Assembly: GCA_020544305.1 (NCBI GenBank)
Contig: CP058667.1
Location: forward strand, 2,046,001-2,110,000
Reading direction: 5' to 3'
Length of the DNA: 64,000 nucleotides
From: Staphylococcus taiwanensis
GTDB taxonomy: Bacteria; Bacillota; Bacilli; Staphylococcales; Staphylococcaceae
In this document: in pieces, positions 49,864-59,567 of the stretch
Layout: the number at the start of each line of letters is the position of its first letter
Numbering within the stretch: the stretch's first letter is position 1
Position numbers and translations under genes: made by a program
Notes under the pieces: generated by a model
Seen by the model: the letters and a program-made list of their open reading frames with translations, nothing else
Database searches by the model: none
Told to the model about the DNA's origin: nothing

Positions 49864-50275
49864 TAAACCTCCCCTTTAAAATAATTACAGTGTATCTCAT
49901 AAGGATATGAAAAGAAAACAATTACTATTCAATATTAAAGCGTTAATAAATAATGATAAACCACATTAATTCATTGACATCAAAAAAATCGGGAATGGAA
50001 CCGAATTCTTCTGAATTCATAGTCCCACTCCCAACTTGCTTTGCTTGTAGATATTCTTTTTTGTTGGAGCTTCGCCCTCAAGGATGGCTAGAACTGAGAA
50101 AAGCTTGATTAAAGCACCTTCTCAACCCAATCTGCTACTACAAATTTGCATTGTAGCCTTTTAATAAAAATTTGTCCCAAACTCTTGGCCGTTTCCATTT
50201 ACTCAATTAGATGACATCTTGTACATAATTACTATACCTACATATCATTAATCCTTTTACTATTTATAAGACAAA
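49864..50275. other. Intergenic region with composite repeats between MBL-fold gene and hisC
   Basis: No gene is visible in this 412-base stretch. It holds hairpin repeat copy 3 (49991-50032) and a segment shared with the miniature element near 60550 (CCCAACTTGCTTTGCTTGTA). Near 50175-50190 it also has a sequence like an IS1272 inverted repeat (TTGTCCCAAACTCTT). Confidence 0.65.
49991..50032 (-). terminator. Hairpin repeat, possible hisC terminator (copy 3 of a dispersed family)
   Basis: GGGAATGGAACC pairs with AGTCCCACTCCC, allowing G-U pairs, around two GAATTC sites. On the minus strand it runs into seven T. It lies about 240 bases past hisC. Confidence 0.55.
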
Positions 50276-51331
50276 CTAATAATCAAAATCTTTTAATACT
50301 TCAATCATTTTATCGTTTTGTTCCGGGAAGCCGATGGTAATACGGACACCAGTTGGAAATGGACGTGTGATACACCCCACATTTAGTAACGCCTCATATA
50401 ATTTTTGTGCTTTATTAGTCACAACAAATACAAAGTTCGTTTGACTAGGTAAAAAATGCTTACTTTGCGGTATACTATAGAACTTTTCGCGTTCTTTAGC
50501 ATTTTTTGATGTAATTTCATGTAAATAATCTTGATCTTCTAAAGCTGCAATGGCTGCATACTCTGAAATACGTGTGACATTAAATGGTGGTCGGATGATG
50601 TTCCACTTTTCAATGGCTTCATTCGTAGCAACCACATAACCTACTCGCAACCCTGCTAAACCATATGCTTTAGAAAATGTTCTCAACAAGAATGCATTAT
50701 CGAAGCGTTCTTGTAATTTCAATGTATCTGGGTAATCATCTGCAGTGACGAACTCGAAGTATGCTTCATCAATTAATACAGGTACATGACTAGGCACTTG
50801 TTCTAAAAAGTGTTCTAGTTCGTCATGGTTGAAATATGTTCCGGTTGGGTTATTCGGATTACATAACCACACTAATGCTGTATCTTCGTCTACTTCTTTA
50901 ATTATTTCATCTAAATCAAATCCACCATCTTTTAATGGTACTTGAACGACTTCAGCAGATTCTACAATTGCATTGTGATAGTACTGACCAAATGTTCCTT
51001 CACTTGTTACAATCTTATCTCCAGGAGTTAACACAGCTCTTGAGATCATTAAGATAACCTCATCTAATCCTGCACCAAATAAAATTCTAGATGGATCCAC
51101 ATTCAAATGCTTGCTAATTGCTTTGCGTAATGATGGTGAGCCAGTCTCGGGATAATAAAATAACTCGTCTACATGTGTTTGAACAGCTTCTTTAGCTTTT
51201 GGTGAAGGTCCATATAAATTTTCATTCGAAGCAAGTTTGTGTAATTCACCTTCAATACCATGTTTCTCTTTAAGTGCTTGTGGTGACAAACCAGGTTGAT
51301 AAGCTGCTAATTGATTTAATTGTTGTTTCAT
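50276..51331 (-). CDS. hisC: Histidinol-phosphate aminotransferase (HisC)
   Basis: A 351-residue class I/II PLP aminotransferase. The PLP lysine is in [19 protein letters not shown] near 219-237, the substrate/PLP Asn-Pro region is [13 protein letters not shown] near 155-167, and DEAYFEFV follows. In histidine synthesis it converts imidazole-acetol phosphate to histidinol phosphate. Here it stands alone, away from any his operon, as in S. aureus. It could also serve aromatic amino acid transamination. The start is ATG 51331 behind AAAGGAGCGG; the TTG at 51337 is rejected. Confidence 0.93.
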   Translation of the reverse strand: MKQQLNQLAAYQPGLSPQALKEKHGIEGELHKLASNENLYGPSPKAKEAVQTHVDELFYYPETGSPSLRKAISKHLNVDPSRILFGAGLDEVILMISRAVLTPGDKIVTSEGTFGQYYHNAIVESAEVVQVPLKDGGFDLDEIIKEVDEDTALVWLCNPNNPTGTYFNHDELEHFLEQVPSHVPVLIDEAYFEFVTADDYPDTLKLQERFDNAFLLRTFSKAYGLAGLRVGYVVATNEAIEKWNIIRPPFNVTRISEYAAIAALEDQDYLHEITSKNAKEREKFYSIPQSKHFLPSQTNFVFVVTNKAQKLYEALLNVGCITRPFPTGVRITIGFPEQNDKMIEVLKDFDY

Positions 51332-51432
51332 GTACAACCGCTCCTTTTTTCTAAAAAATAAAACACTTACTTAAATTATATACTACTTACTCTCCTATTG
51401 TGAAAATACACTTAGTTGAACATATTAATTTA

Positions 51433-52947
51433 CTAAAGTACACCATTCATTGCTTTTTTAACTATAGGCGAAATAGCAATCAGAATGATACCAATAACTA
51501 AAGTGAATAGTCCTGAATATAAGAAGAACTCTTTCTCGCTAATAATTTTAAATAATACAACGATTTGGCTATTGATACTTTGCGCTGTGGCATTACTAAG
51601 CATCCATAATGCCATCATTTGTGCTGAAAATTTGGCTGGCGCTAACTTAGAAGTTACTGATAAACCTACTGGAGAAATAAATAACTCTCCTATTGCGATT
51701 AATAAGAAACTAAGTACTAACCAAATTGGATGAATTAATTGAGAATGCGTACTTAATGGAATGACCATAATTAAATACGATAACCCTGCAAAAATGGCAC
51801 CGCCTGCAAATTTATATACTGTGCTTGGATTACGTTTACCTAATTTTGTCCATACACTCGCAAAAATAGGCGCTAAAATAATGATGAACACTGGATTGAC
51901 AGATTGAAACCATGCCGCTGGAATATGAAAGTCAATGACGCCTTTTGTCAATTTAGCTAAGCTTAATTCTGTTTTTTGATCAGCAAAATTAGCTAATATC
52001 GTAGACCCTTGCTCTTGAATCATCCAAAAAGCTACTGACGTAATAAATAATGGTATGTAACTATAGATTCTTGAACGTTCTTCTTTTCGCGTTTTATGAC
52101 TAGATAGCATATATATAAAGATACCTATTGGCAATACAACACCTATCAATGTCACAATGAGACTAAAACTTGATAAACTTAACGATCCCACTAATTGTAA
52201 GATAAGTAAGACAATTGCGAATACTATAATTGAAATACCAGTAATCATTGATAATTTTTTTATTTCTTCTTTACGCAGTGGATTCGGTACACTAACACCT
52301 GCTAGACCTAAACTTTTCTTGTTCGTAATTAAATACGTTACTAAACCGATAAACATCCCAATTGCAGCTATTGCGAAGCCAAAGTGAAAGCCTAAACGTG
52401 TTTGTAAATATCCCGTTGCAAACGGTGATAAGAAACTCCCCAGGTTAATACCCATGTAGAAAATCGTAAATGCCCCATCCAGTCTTTTATCATTATGGTG
52501 ATATAACTCACCAACTGTTGTGGAAATGTTTGGTTTCAGCAACCCTGTACCAATAATTAAAAGTAATAAAGCAATCATTACCACCGTTAAATTACCCGGT
52601 ATAGTTAATAAAATATGACCAAACATAATTAATATACCACCATAGAATAGCGCATGCCTTGTGCCTATGATTCTATCAGCGATCCATCCACCAACCGTTC
52701 CAGACATATAAATAAGTGCACCATATAGCGATACAATTTGTAATGCTGTACCTTGTGGCAAACCAAAGCCACCCTTACTAACTGAATAATAGAGATAGTA
52801 AGCTAAGATGGCTTTCATGCCATAATAACTAAATCGTTCCCAGAATTCAGTAAAGAATAGCGTACTTAACCCTTTAGGATGCCCAAAAAATCCTTTTTGA
52901 GGTACACTATCAACAATTTCTTGCCTTGAATAATGTTTTGTATTCAT
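51433..52947 (-). CDS. Second POT-family peptide:proton symporter
   Basis: A 504-residue membrane transporter clearly paralogous to DtpT at 43727-45232. The shared segments are PQKGFFGHPKGLSTLFFTEF, ERFSYYGMKA, the PTR2-like FTIFYMGINLGSFLSPFA, WMIQEQGSTIL and ELFISPVGLSVTSKLAP. The alignable N-terminal third is only moderately identical, so the duplication is old. Substrate range may differ; POT members also move nitrate or amino acids in other lineages. It starts at ATG 52947 with AAGGGGTGGG. No partner gene is evident. Confidence 0.9.
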   Translation of the reverse strand: MNTKHYSRQEIVDSVPQKGFFGHPKGLSTLFFTEFWERFSYYGMKAILAYYLYYSVSKGGFGLPQGTALQIVSLYGALIYMSGTVGGWIADRIIGTRHALFYGGILIMFGHILLTIPGNLTVVMIALLLLIIGTGLLKPNISTTVGELYHHNDKRLDGAFTIFYMGINLGSFLSPFATGYLQTRLGFHFGFAIAAIGMFIGLVTYLITNKKSLGLAGVSVPNPLRKEEIKKLSMITGISIIVFAIVLLILQLVGSLSLSSFSLIVTLIGVVLPIGIFIYMLSSHKTRKEERSRIYSYIPLFITSVAFWMIQEQGSTILANFADQKTELSLAKLTKGVIDFHIPAAWFQSVNPVFIIILAPIFASVWTKLGKRNPSTVYKFAGGAIFAGLSYLIMVIPLSTHSQLIHPIWLVLSFLLIAIGELFISPVGLSVTSKLAPAKFSAQMMALWMLSNATAQSINSQIVVLFKIISEKEFFLYSGLFTLVIGIILIAISPIVKKAMNGVL

Positions 52948-53050
52948 TTTCCCACCCCTTAATCAATACATATATTTCTAATGTATTTAAAATCTAGTGT
53001 AAATAAAAATATTTTAGATTACAACTTTATAATGATTACTCATAAAAATA

Positions 53051-53090
53051 CACCCCAAAAAGTTAGAATTTTCGTCTACCTTTTGGGGTG
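53051..53090 (-). terminator. Terminator of the OpuC-type operon
   Basis: A stem CACCCCAAAAAGTTAGA / TCTACCTTTTGGGGTG (53051-53090, near perfect) is followed on the minus strand by ATTTTTATG, 30 bases past the stop. Confidence 0.85.
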
Positions 53091-53119
53091 CATACTCTAT
53101 TAACCGTTAAACTCGATCA

Positions 53120-54634
53120 CTATTTTACTAAACCTTCTTTTTCAAGATATTGTTTAGCTACTTTATATGGATCTTGGTTCTTAACAGTGACTTTATAATT
53201 CATTTCTTGCATCTCTTCATCCGAAATTTTACCAGCTAGTTTATTAAGAGGTTTTTTAATTTCAGGATGGTCTTTCAAGAATTTTTCTTTAAACATCGGT
53301 GCACCTTGATATGGAGGGAAGACATGTTTATCGTCTTTTAATACAACCATATTATATTGTTTTAATTCGGCATCTGTTGAATATGCATCAATTAAGTTGA
53401 TGTCTCCCTTTTCAACTGCTGTATAGCGAAGTTTAGGTTCCATTTGTTTAATATTAGATATTTTTAAACCATAAGCTTTAGCAACTGCTTTATAGCCATC
53501 AGGGCGGTCATTAAATTCCATCGTGAATCCAGGTTTAAGCTTATCCTCTACTTTTTGTAGGTCCCCAATTGTTTTAATATTATTCTTCTTAGCGAAGTCT
53601 TTCTTCACTGCTAAAGCATACGTATTATTGTATTTCATAGGTTTAAGCATCGTCATATCATATTTCTTCTCAAGACTGTGCTTAGCTTGATTATATACTG
53701 CACCTTCTTTTTTAGATTTCAAGTCTTCTTTCGTCAACTCTCCTAATACAGTACCTGTAAATTCAAGATAACCATCGATGTCATCTGATTTTAAAGCATT
53801 AAAGAGGAATGACGTTTTACCCATGCCATCTTTAACATCTACCGTATCATTTGTTTCATCTTCGATTAGTATTTTATACATATTAGTGATAATTGACGGT
53901 TCTGAACCTAATTTACCCGCAAGCGTAATGTTGTCTCCTTTTTTCCCGAAAAGTGGGACAATAATAACTAGCAAGATAATCAGTATAATAACACCAATGC
54001 TAATTAATAACTTCTTATACGATAATTTCTCCATATAACGCAAAATCAAATCAAAAAGAATCGCAAGTAATGCAGCAGGAATCGCACCAATTAATATAAG
54101 TGAAGTGTTATTTCGGTCTATACCTAATAAAATGAGATCCCCTAAACCACCAGCACCAATTAATGCCGCAAGCGTTGCTGTACCAATAATGAGTACCATC
54201 GCAGTTCGAATCCCAGCCATAATAACTGGCATTGCTATAGGCAATTCAACTTTAGTAAGGCGACGGATAGGCTTCATCCCAATACCTTTAGCCGCTTCAA
54301 TTAATGATGGGTCTACTTCTTGTATGCCTGTGTATGTATTTCTTAAAATTGGTAACAAAGCATAGACAACTAAAGCAATAATTGCTGGCACTCTACCAAT
54401 ACCAAAGATAGGAATCATTAAACCTAGTAATGCAAGTGATGGAATGGTTTGAAGAATCGCAGCAATATTCATTACAATTTCAGATAATCGCTTTGTCTTA
54501 GTTAAGGCAATACCTAATGGCACGGCAATTAAAATAGCGATAAGTAATGCTATAAACGAAATTTGAATATGTTCTAAAATCGTTCTAAGCAATTCACCTT
54601 TACGGTCATTTAAAGTCGTTAATAGTTCATTCAT
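53120..54634 (-). CDS. OpuC-type glycine betaine/carnitine/choline transporter, fused permease and substrate-binding protein
   Basis: A 504-residue fusion. Residues about 1-215 form a binding-protein-dependent permease with six membrane helices (EAA loop near IEAAKGIGMKPIRRLTKVELPIAMPVIM). Residues about 232-504 form an OpuAC-type binding domain on the outer face (LAGKLGSEPSIITNMYKILIE to DPYKVAKQYLEKEGLVK). In Bacillus OpuC these are separate proteins (CB/CD and CC). The fused architecture is common in staphylococci and helps osmotic adaptation. It overlaps the ATPase gene by four bases and is closed by a terminator. Confidence 0.9.
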   Translation of the reverse strand: MNELLTTLNDRKGELLRTILEHIQISFIALLIAILIAVPLGIALTKTKRLSEIVMNIAAILQTIPSLALLGLMIPIFGIGRVPAIIALVVYALLPILRNTYTGIQEVDPSLIEAAKGIGMKPIRRLTKVELPIAMPVIMAGIRTAMVLIIGTATLAALIGAGGLGDLILLGIDRNNTSLILIGAIPAALLAILFDLILRYMEKLSYKKLLISIGVIILIILLVIIVPLFGKKGDNITLAGKLGSEPSIITNMYKILIEDETNDTVDVKDGMGKTSFLFNALKSDDIDGYLEFTGTVLGELTKEDLKSKKEGAVYNQAKHSLEKKYDMTMLKPMKYNNTYALAVKKDFAKKNNIKTIGDLQKVEDKLKPGFTMEFNDRPDGYKAVAKAYGLKISNIKQMEPKLRYTAVEKGDINLIDAYSTDAELKQYNMVVLKDDKHVFPPYQGAPMFKEKFLKDHPEIKKPLNKLAGKISDEEMQEMNYKVTVKNQDPYKVAKQYLEKEGLVK

Positions 54635-55596
54635 GCTTTAACCTCCTTATCGCTATGATTAGATAAATAGTTGAAGATATCTTCACGTTTTAATAGCGAC
54701 GTTGTTGAGGTTGTATCATCTTCTACGAGAACAGCTTCATGTTGCGCTAATAAAGCATAAACCTCACGTAATTTAACACTGCTACTCACTACAGGATAGT
54801 TATGTTGCGTATCACGCTCTGTTAAAGGTGTTGTAATGTTTAAATTTTTTAGTTGTAAATCTTCTTTATCTTGATCTAAATGACTACCCATAAATTCTTC
54901 AACAAACGCATTGTTGGGATGATCTCGAAATTCTTGAGGCGTAGCTATTTGCTCAACATGTCCATTATTCAATAAACAAATACGATCACCTAATTTCATA
55001 GCTTCTTGAATATCATGTGTAACAAAAATAATGGTCTTTTTAATTTTGGTTTGCAAATCTAATAAACCATCTTGCAACTTCTCACGACTAATCGGATCCA
55101 ATGCACTAAACGGTTCATCCATTAATATAACCGGTGGATCAACAGCTAACGCACGAACCACACCCACTCTTTGACGTTGGCCCCCTGAAAGTTCATCCGG
55201 TTTACGATCACGATACTTCTCTGGTTCTAAACCAACCATTGCCAATAATTCATCAACACGTTGATCAATATCTTTATCTTTCCATTTCTTCATCTGTGGC
55301 ACTTGTGCAATGTTCTCTTTAATTGTCATATGTGGAAACAATGCGATTTGTTGTAAGACATAGCCAATATCCCATCGCATTTCATACACAGGATAATCAC
55401 TAATAGGTTTGTCTTTGAAATATATGTAACCCTCACTTAAAGGAATTAATCTATTTATCATCTTTAATGTAGTTGTTTTACCACAACCCGATGGTCCTAT
55501 AAGAACAAAAAATTCGCCTTCATTAATTTTAAAACTCACATCATCTACAGCTATATTTTCGTCGTACCGCTTTGTCACGTTTTTGAATTCAATCAT
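54631..55596 (-). CDS. OpuC-type compatible-solute ABC transporter ATPase
   Basis: A 321-residue ATPase. Walker A is GPSGCGKTTT near 34-43, the signature is LSGGQRQRVGVVRAL near 139-153, Walker B is VILMDEPFSALD, and the switch His is in FVTHDIQEA. OpuCA proteins usually end in two CBS domains that sense ionic strength. Here the C-terminal region (about 240-321) is short and reads as one degenerate CBS-like unit (YPVVSSSVKLREVYALLAQHEA). It starts at ATG 55596 with GAAGGTGAC and is the first gene of the two-gene operon. Confidence 0.9.
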   Translation of the reverse strand: MIEFKNVTKRYDENIAVDDVSFKINEGEFFVLIGPSGCGKTTTLKMINRLIPLSEGYIYFKDKPISDYPVYEMRWDIGYVLQQIALFPHMTIKENIAQVPQMKKWKDKDIDQRVDELLAMVGLEPEKYRDRKPDELSGGQRQRVGVVRALAVDPPVILMDEPFSALDPISREKLQDGLLDLQTKIKKTIIFVTHDIQEAMKLGDRICLLNNGHVEQIATPQEFRDHPNNAFVEEFMGSHLDQDKEDLQLKNLNITTPLTERDTQHNYPVVSSSVKLREVYALLAQHEAVLVEDDTTSTTSLLKREDIFNYLSNHSDKEVKA

Positions 55597-55727
55597 TTAG
55601 TCACCTTCATTTATACCGTCTATTCAAACGTTTTGCATATCATATTCCCTATTAAAACATGTTTAATACTAAATTCATATTTAATTGGTTTTATTTTTAT
55701 AGTTAAATTTGTATTAATTATAAAAAT

Positions 55728-55769
55728 AAGGGTAAGGCGTACGATATTGAATCGTATAACCTTACCCTT
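55728..55769 (-). terminator. Terminator of recQ
   Basis: A long stem AAGGGTAAGGCGTACGAT (55728-55745) with near-complement (55751-55769) is followed on the minus strand by TTATTTTTA, just past the recQ stop. Confidence 0.85.
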
Positions 55770-55776
55770 AGCATAT

Positions 55777-57555
55777 TTATATACTTGTTTTATATGATTG
55801 AATGCGTTCTAAGAACTTCGGACAATAATGTTTTAACTTGTAACTACCGACACCATCAATTGAAATCATTTCTTGCTTAGATTCTGGCTTGCGTTTTGCG
55901 AATTCTTCAAGTGTATAATCTGAAAAAATACTAACCGGTGCAATTTCTAGTTTTTCACTTAATTTACGACGTACTTCAACTAGTTCACTAAATAATACTC
56001 TATCGACACCTTCAACAGTATTAATATGTACTTTCTCTTTCGTTTTTTGTTTGAATGGTGTAGTGAATACTTTCTTGTTATTATTCAATAACTTTTTGAC
56101 GCTCTCATCGCAGATCAAAATTTCATCATATTCATTTAAAAAGCCTTTAAAACGTAGTTCATCTATCAAGTGACTTAACTCTGATGTTGTGTACCCTTTC
56201 ATCAGTCCATGTGTTGGTAATTGGTCATAATGATTATATTTAATATAGTCACTAGTTTCTCCACGTAATACTTGAATAACTACACTATAATTTTCTTGTT
56301 GACGCATACGTGCAATACAACTAATAATCATTTTGGCTTCTTGCGTCATATCATATGTTTTATTTTGTTGAATGCAACTACTACATTGGCCACACTCTTC
56401 TAATTTCTCATTAGGTTCAAAATAATGAACAATCGTCGCTTCAAGACACTTTTTCGTCTTGGTGTATTGCAGCATCTTAGTTAGCTTTTCGCCCATTTTA
56501 TCTTTATAATCATCATCTGCTTGCGATACTGTAATAAAATATTCATGTAATCCTTTATCACGTTCACTAAAAAGCAAGATACACTCACTTTCAAGCCCAT
56601 CACGTCCTGCACGTCCTGCTTCTTGATAATAAGATTCCAAATCACCTGGCATATTATAATGAATGACATAACGCACATTTGATTTATCAATACCCATACC
56701 AAATGCGTTCGTGGCGATAACAACCTTTACGCGATCATAAACGAAATCATTTTGAGCTTCCTCACGTTCCTTATTCGATAGCCCAGCATGATAAATTGCT
56801 GTCGTAACGCGAATAGTCTCTAGCGCTTCCTGTAATTCTTCAACTTGTTTACGTGTTGAACAATATACAATACCTGCTTGGTCTTTATGTTTTTGTATAT
56901 AATCAACGACAAATTTCTGACGTTGATACGTCGGGTTCACTTTGAAGATAAGATTACGACGTTTGGTACTTGTTTTCACTTCATCATGTCTATCAATGTT
57001 AAGCTTGTCCATAATGTCTTGTTGTACTTCCGTAGTAGCTGTAGCTGTGAGTGCAACAATAGTAAAGTTTTGAGGTAAAGTAAATACCTTTTTGATAACA
57101 CTTTGATAACTCGGTCTAAAATCATGCCCCCACTTAGAAATACAATGTGCCTCGTCAAACGCAATAAGATGGATATCGATTCGACTTAGTAAACTTAAGA
57201 AGTAGTGATTATCAAAACGTTCTGGCGCTACGTATAAAAATTGAATATCACCAGTCATTAAATCATTCTCAATCGTCTTTTGTTGTTTCTTAGTCAAACT
57301 GCTATTCAAATATGCTGCTTTAATCCCCATCGCTTTCAATTGATCTACTTGGTCTTTCATCAAAGAAATTAAAGGACTAATGACAATCGTTGTACCACCT
57401 AGCATCAAACCAGGCACTTGATAACAAATTGATTTACCGCCACCTGTTGGTAATACACCTAATACATTATGATGATCCATTATCTTAGTTATAATTTCTT
57501 TCTGTCCAGGTCTGAATTTGTCATAACCAAAATAATGCGACAATGTTGCTTCCAT
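55777..57555 (-). CDS. recQ: RecQ-family ATP-dependent DNA helicase
   Basis: A 592-residue 3'-5' helicase. Walker A is LPTGGGKSICYQ, motif II is FDEAHCISKWGHDFRPSY and motif VI is YYQEAGRAGRDG. The RecQ zinc cluster CGQCSSC with preceding Cys lies near 375-385, and a winged-helix region and a C-terminal HRDC domain (about 515-590, VLFSELVEVRRKLSE...) follow. Its role is recombination and repair. ATG 57555 is preceded by AAGGGGAT at a good distance; the GTG at 57561 is too close to that site. It lies 13 bases after the ABC-F gene and is probably co-transcribed. Confidence 0.92.
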   Translation of the reverse strand: MEATLSHYFGYDKFRPGQKEIITKIMDHHNVLGVLPTGGGKSICYQVPGLMLGGTTIVISPLISLMKDQVDQLKAMGIKAAYLNSSLTKKQQKTIENDLMTGDIQFLYVAPERFDNHYFLSLLSRIDIHLIAFDEAHCISKWGHDFRPSYQSVIKKVFTLPQNFTIVALTATATTEVQQDIMDKLNIDRHDEVKTSTKRRNLIFKVNPTYQRQKFVVDYIQKHKDQAGIVYCSTRKQVEELQEALETIRVTTAIYHAGLSNKEREEAQNDFVYDRVKVVIATNAFGMGIDKSNVRYVIHYNMPGDLESYYQEAGRAGRDGLESECILLFSERDKGLHEYFITVSQADDDYKDKMGEKLTKMLQYTKTKKCLEATIVHYFEPNEKLEECGQCSSCIQQNKTYDMTQEAKMIISCIARMRQQENYSVVIQVLRGETSDYIKYNHYDQLPTHGLMKGYTTSELSHLIDELRFKGFLNEYDEILICDESVKKLLNNNKKVFTTPFKQKTKEKVHINTVEGVDRVLFSELVEVRRKLSEKLEIAPVSIFSDYTLEEFAKRKPESKQEMISIDGVGSYKLKHYCPKFLERIQSYKTSI

Positions 57556-57568
57556 ACTCACAATCCCC

Positions 57569-59449
57569 TTATTGCTCTTTTAATTCTTCTAGTTCACTCC
57601 ATCTCGTGATGTCTTCTTCGTATGTCTGTTCCAATTGTTCTTTTTCTGCGTTTAATTCTTTAATTTTTGCATAATCTGCACTTGCTTCAATCATTTCTTC
57701 ATCTATTTGCTCTAAACGTGCTTCAGATGTTTCAATGCGTTCCATTAACATGTCATACTCACGTTTCTCTTTATAAGATAACCCTGACTTTTTACGTGTA
57801 TTCGTTTTAGGTTTAGATTGTAGTGCTTGTTTTTCAAGTGCGTGTTGTTTCTCTTGTTCTTTTTTATATGCTTCATAATCTTCAAACGTACCGACAATGC
57901 GTTCCATTTTCCCATCATGGATATACCAATATGCTTGAGCCACTTTATTCAAGAAATATCTATCATGACTTACAGTAATGACTGAACCACCAAATGTACT
58001 AATATAATCTTCCAAAATAGTTAAAGTTTCAGTATCCAAATCGTTTGTAGGCTCATCTAATAATAATACATTTGGTTGATGTACTAACAATCTCAGTAAG
58101 TATAGGCGTTTTTGTTCTCCTCCGGATAGTTTATAAATCTTTTTACCATGAGTAGAACTTGGAAATAAGAAACGTTCTAACAATTGCGTAACTGAAATAG
58201 ATGTACCATCCTTTTCCTTGGCTACTTCACTTTCTTCACGAAGATAATCAATCATACGAATGTCTCTATCAAGCGTTTCTTCAGTTTGTTTAAAATAAGC
58301 TACCTTAACCGTTTGGCCAATTTTAAGTGTGCCAGTATAGTTAGTATCCTCACCACTTAAAATGTTTAGTAACGTCGTTTTCCCAGCACCATTAGGTCCC
58401 ACAATACCAATACGTTGTCCACTTTGAATAATTTCAGTTATATCTTCAAATAAAGTTTTACCATTGATTTGTTTTGACAGGTGATCTAATTCAAAGACTT
58501 GTTTACCTAATCTTGAATACGCTAGATTGAGTTGGCCTTTATCCTGCGTTTGATGCGCATGAACATTTGTTTCTAAATCATTAAAACGATTAATACGTGC
58601 TTGTTGTTTGGTTGTTCTAGCTTTAACACCCGCTCTCATCCAAGCGAGTTCTTGTTTGTATAGTGCTTTTTGTTTCTCATGCTGCTTTAACTCAATCATT
58701 TCGTTTTCTGCTCTCATAGCAATATAATCTTCGTAATTACCTGGATAAGATTTCAATTTCCCTCGATCTAATTCAATAATTCGACTTGCTATTTCATTTA
58801 AAAAGTAACGATCATGGGTAACAAATAATACAGTATGAGGGTATTGTTTAACGTAATTAATAAGCCAATTAATAGACTCGAAATCAAGATGGTTCGTAGG
58901 CTCATCTAATAATAACAAGTCAGGTTGTTCAATTAATGTCTTAGCTAAAACAACACGTTTTTGTTGTCCTCCCGAAAGCTCACTTATTTTTTTAGTTGTA
59001 TCATTAATTCCTAGTTTGGAAAGAATCGTCTTAATCTCAGCATTATAATCCCAAGCATCATGACGATCCATTGCTTCTTGTGTTTCCATCATTTTTTGAA
59101 AATGTGCATCGTCTTGTTGAAGCGTATAAGCATTCACAGCTTCTTCATAAGATTTAATAATACGAAGTGTTGAAGTATCAGAACTTAAAACTGCTTGGAA
59201 AACCGTCATATCTCCATCTAAGTCATGTTTTTGAGAAGAGTATCGAATACGATATTGATTCGGATGCGTAATATCAGCAGTGTAGTCATCATCAAGATTT
59301 CCAATAACCTTCAGTAATGTACTTTTTCCAGTACCATTGATACCGACTAGTCCAATCTTTTCATGTTCAGAAATAGATAGATTTAAATCATCAAAAATGA
59401 CTTTATCTGCATAAGATTTATTTAAATGTTCAATTTTATACGCTTCCAT
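57569..59449 (-). CDS. ABC-F family ATPase (Uup-like)
   Basis: A 626-residue soluble protein with two ABC domains and no membrane part. Walker A motifs are GINGTGKSTLLK near 36-47 and GPNGAGKTTLLN near 350-361; signatures are LSGGQQKRVVLA and LSGGEQKRLYLL. An ABC-F linker (about 240-300) and a C-terminal coiled coil (about 555-626, YKEKREYDMLMERIETSEARLE) are present. That tail places it nearer Uup than EttA or antibiotic-resistance ABC-F proteins. ABC-F proteins act on the ribosome. It starts at ATG 59449 with AAGGAAGT and is followed by recQ in one unit. Confidence 0.9.
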   Translation of the reverse strand: MEAYKIEHLNKSYADKVIFDDLNLSISEHEKIGLVGINGTGKSTLLKVIGNLDDDYTADITHPNQYRIRYSSQKHDLDGDMTVFQAVLSSDTSTLRIIKSYEEAVNAYTLQQDDAHFQKMMETQEAMDRHDAWDYNAEIKTILSKLGINDTTKKISELSGGQQKRVVLAKTLIEQPDLLLLDEPTNHLDFESINWLINYVKQYPHTVLFVTHDRYFLNEIASRIIELDRGKLKSYPGNYEDYIAMRAENEMIELKQHEKQKALYKQELAWMRAGVKARTTKQQARINRFNDLETNVHAHQTQDKGQLNLAYSRLGKQVFELDHLSKQINGKTLFEDITEIIQSGQRIGIVGPNGAGKTTLLNILSGEDTNYTGTLKIGQTVKVAYFKQTEETLDRDIRMIDYLREESEVAKEKDGTSISVTQLLERFLFPSSTHGKKIYKLSGGEQKRLYLLRLLVHQPNVLLLDEPTNDLDTETLTILEDYISTFGGSVITVSHDRYFLNKVAQAYWYIHDGKMERIVGTFEDYEAYKKEQEKQHALEKQALQSKPKTNTRKKSGLSYKEKREYDMLMERIETSEARLEQIDEEMIEASADYAKIKELNAEKEQLEQTYEEDITRWSELEELKEQ

Positions 59450-59567
59450 GCTTCTACTTCCTTTTCATATCGAAATATCGAAATTTAAAAATTATTTTGA
59501 TAAGCTTAAATCAGTTCTATATATTATACACCTTTTTAGGGCTAAATGATACAAGGAGACAAGAGTT

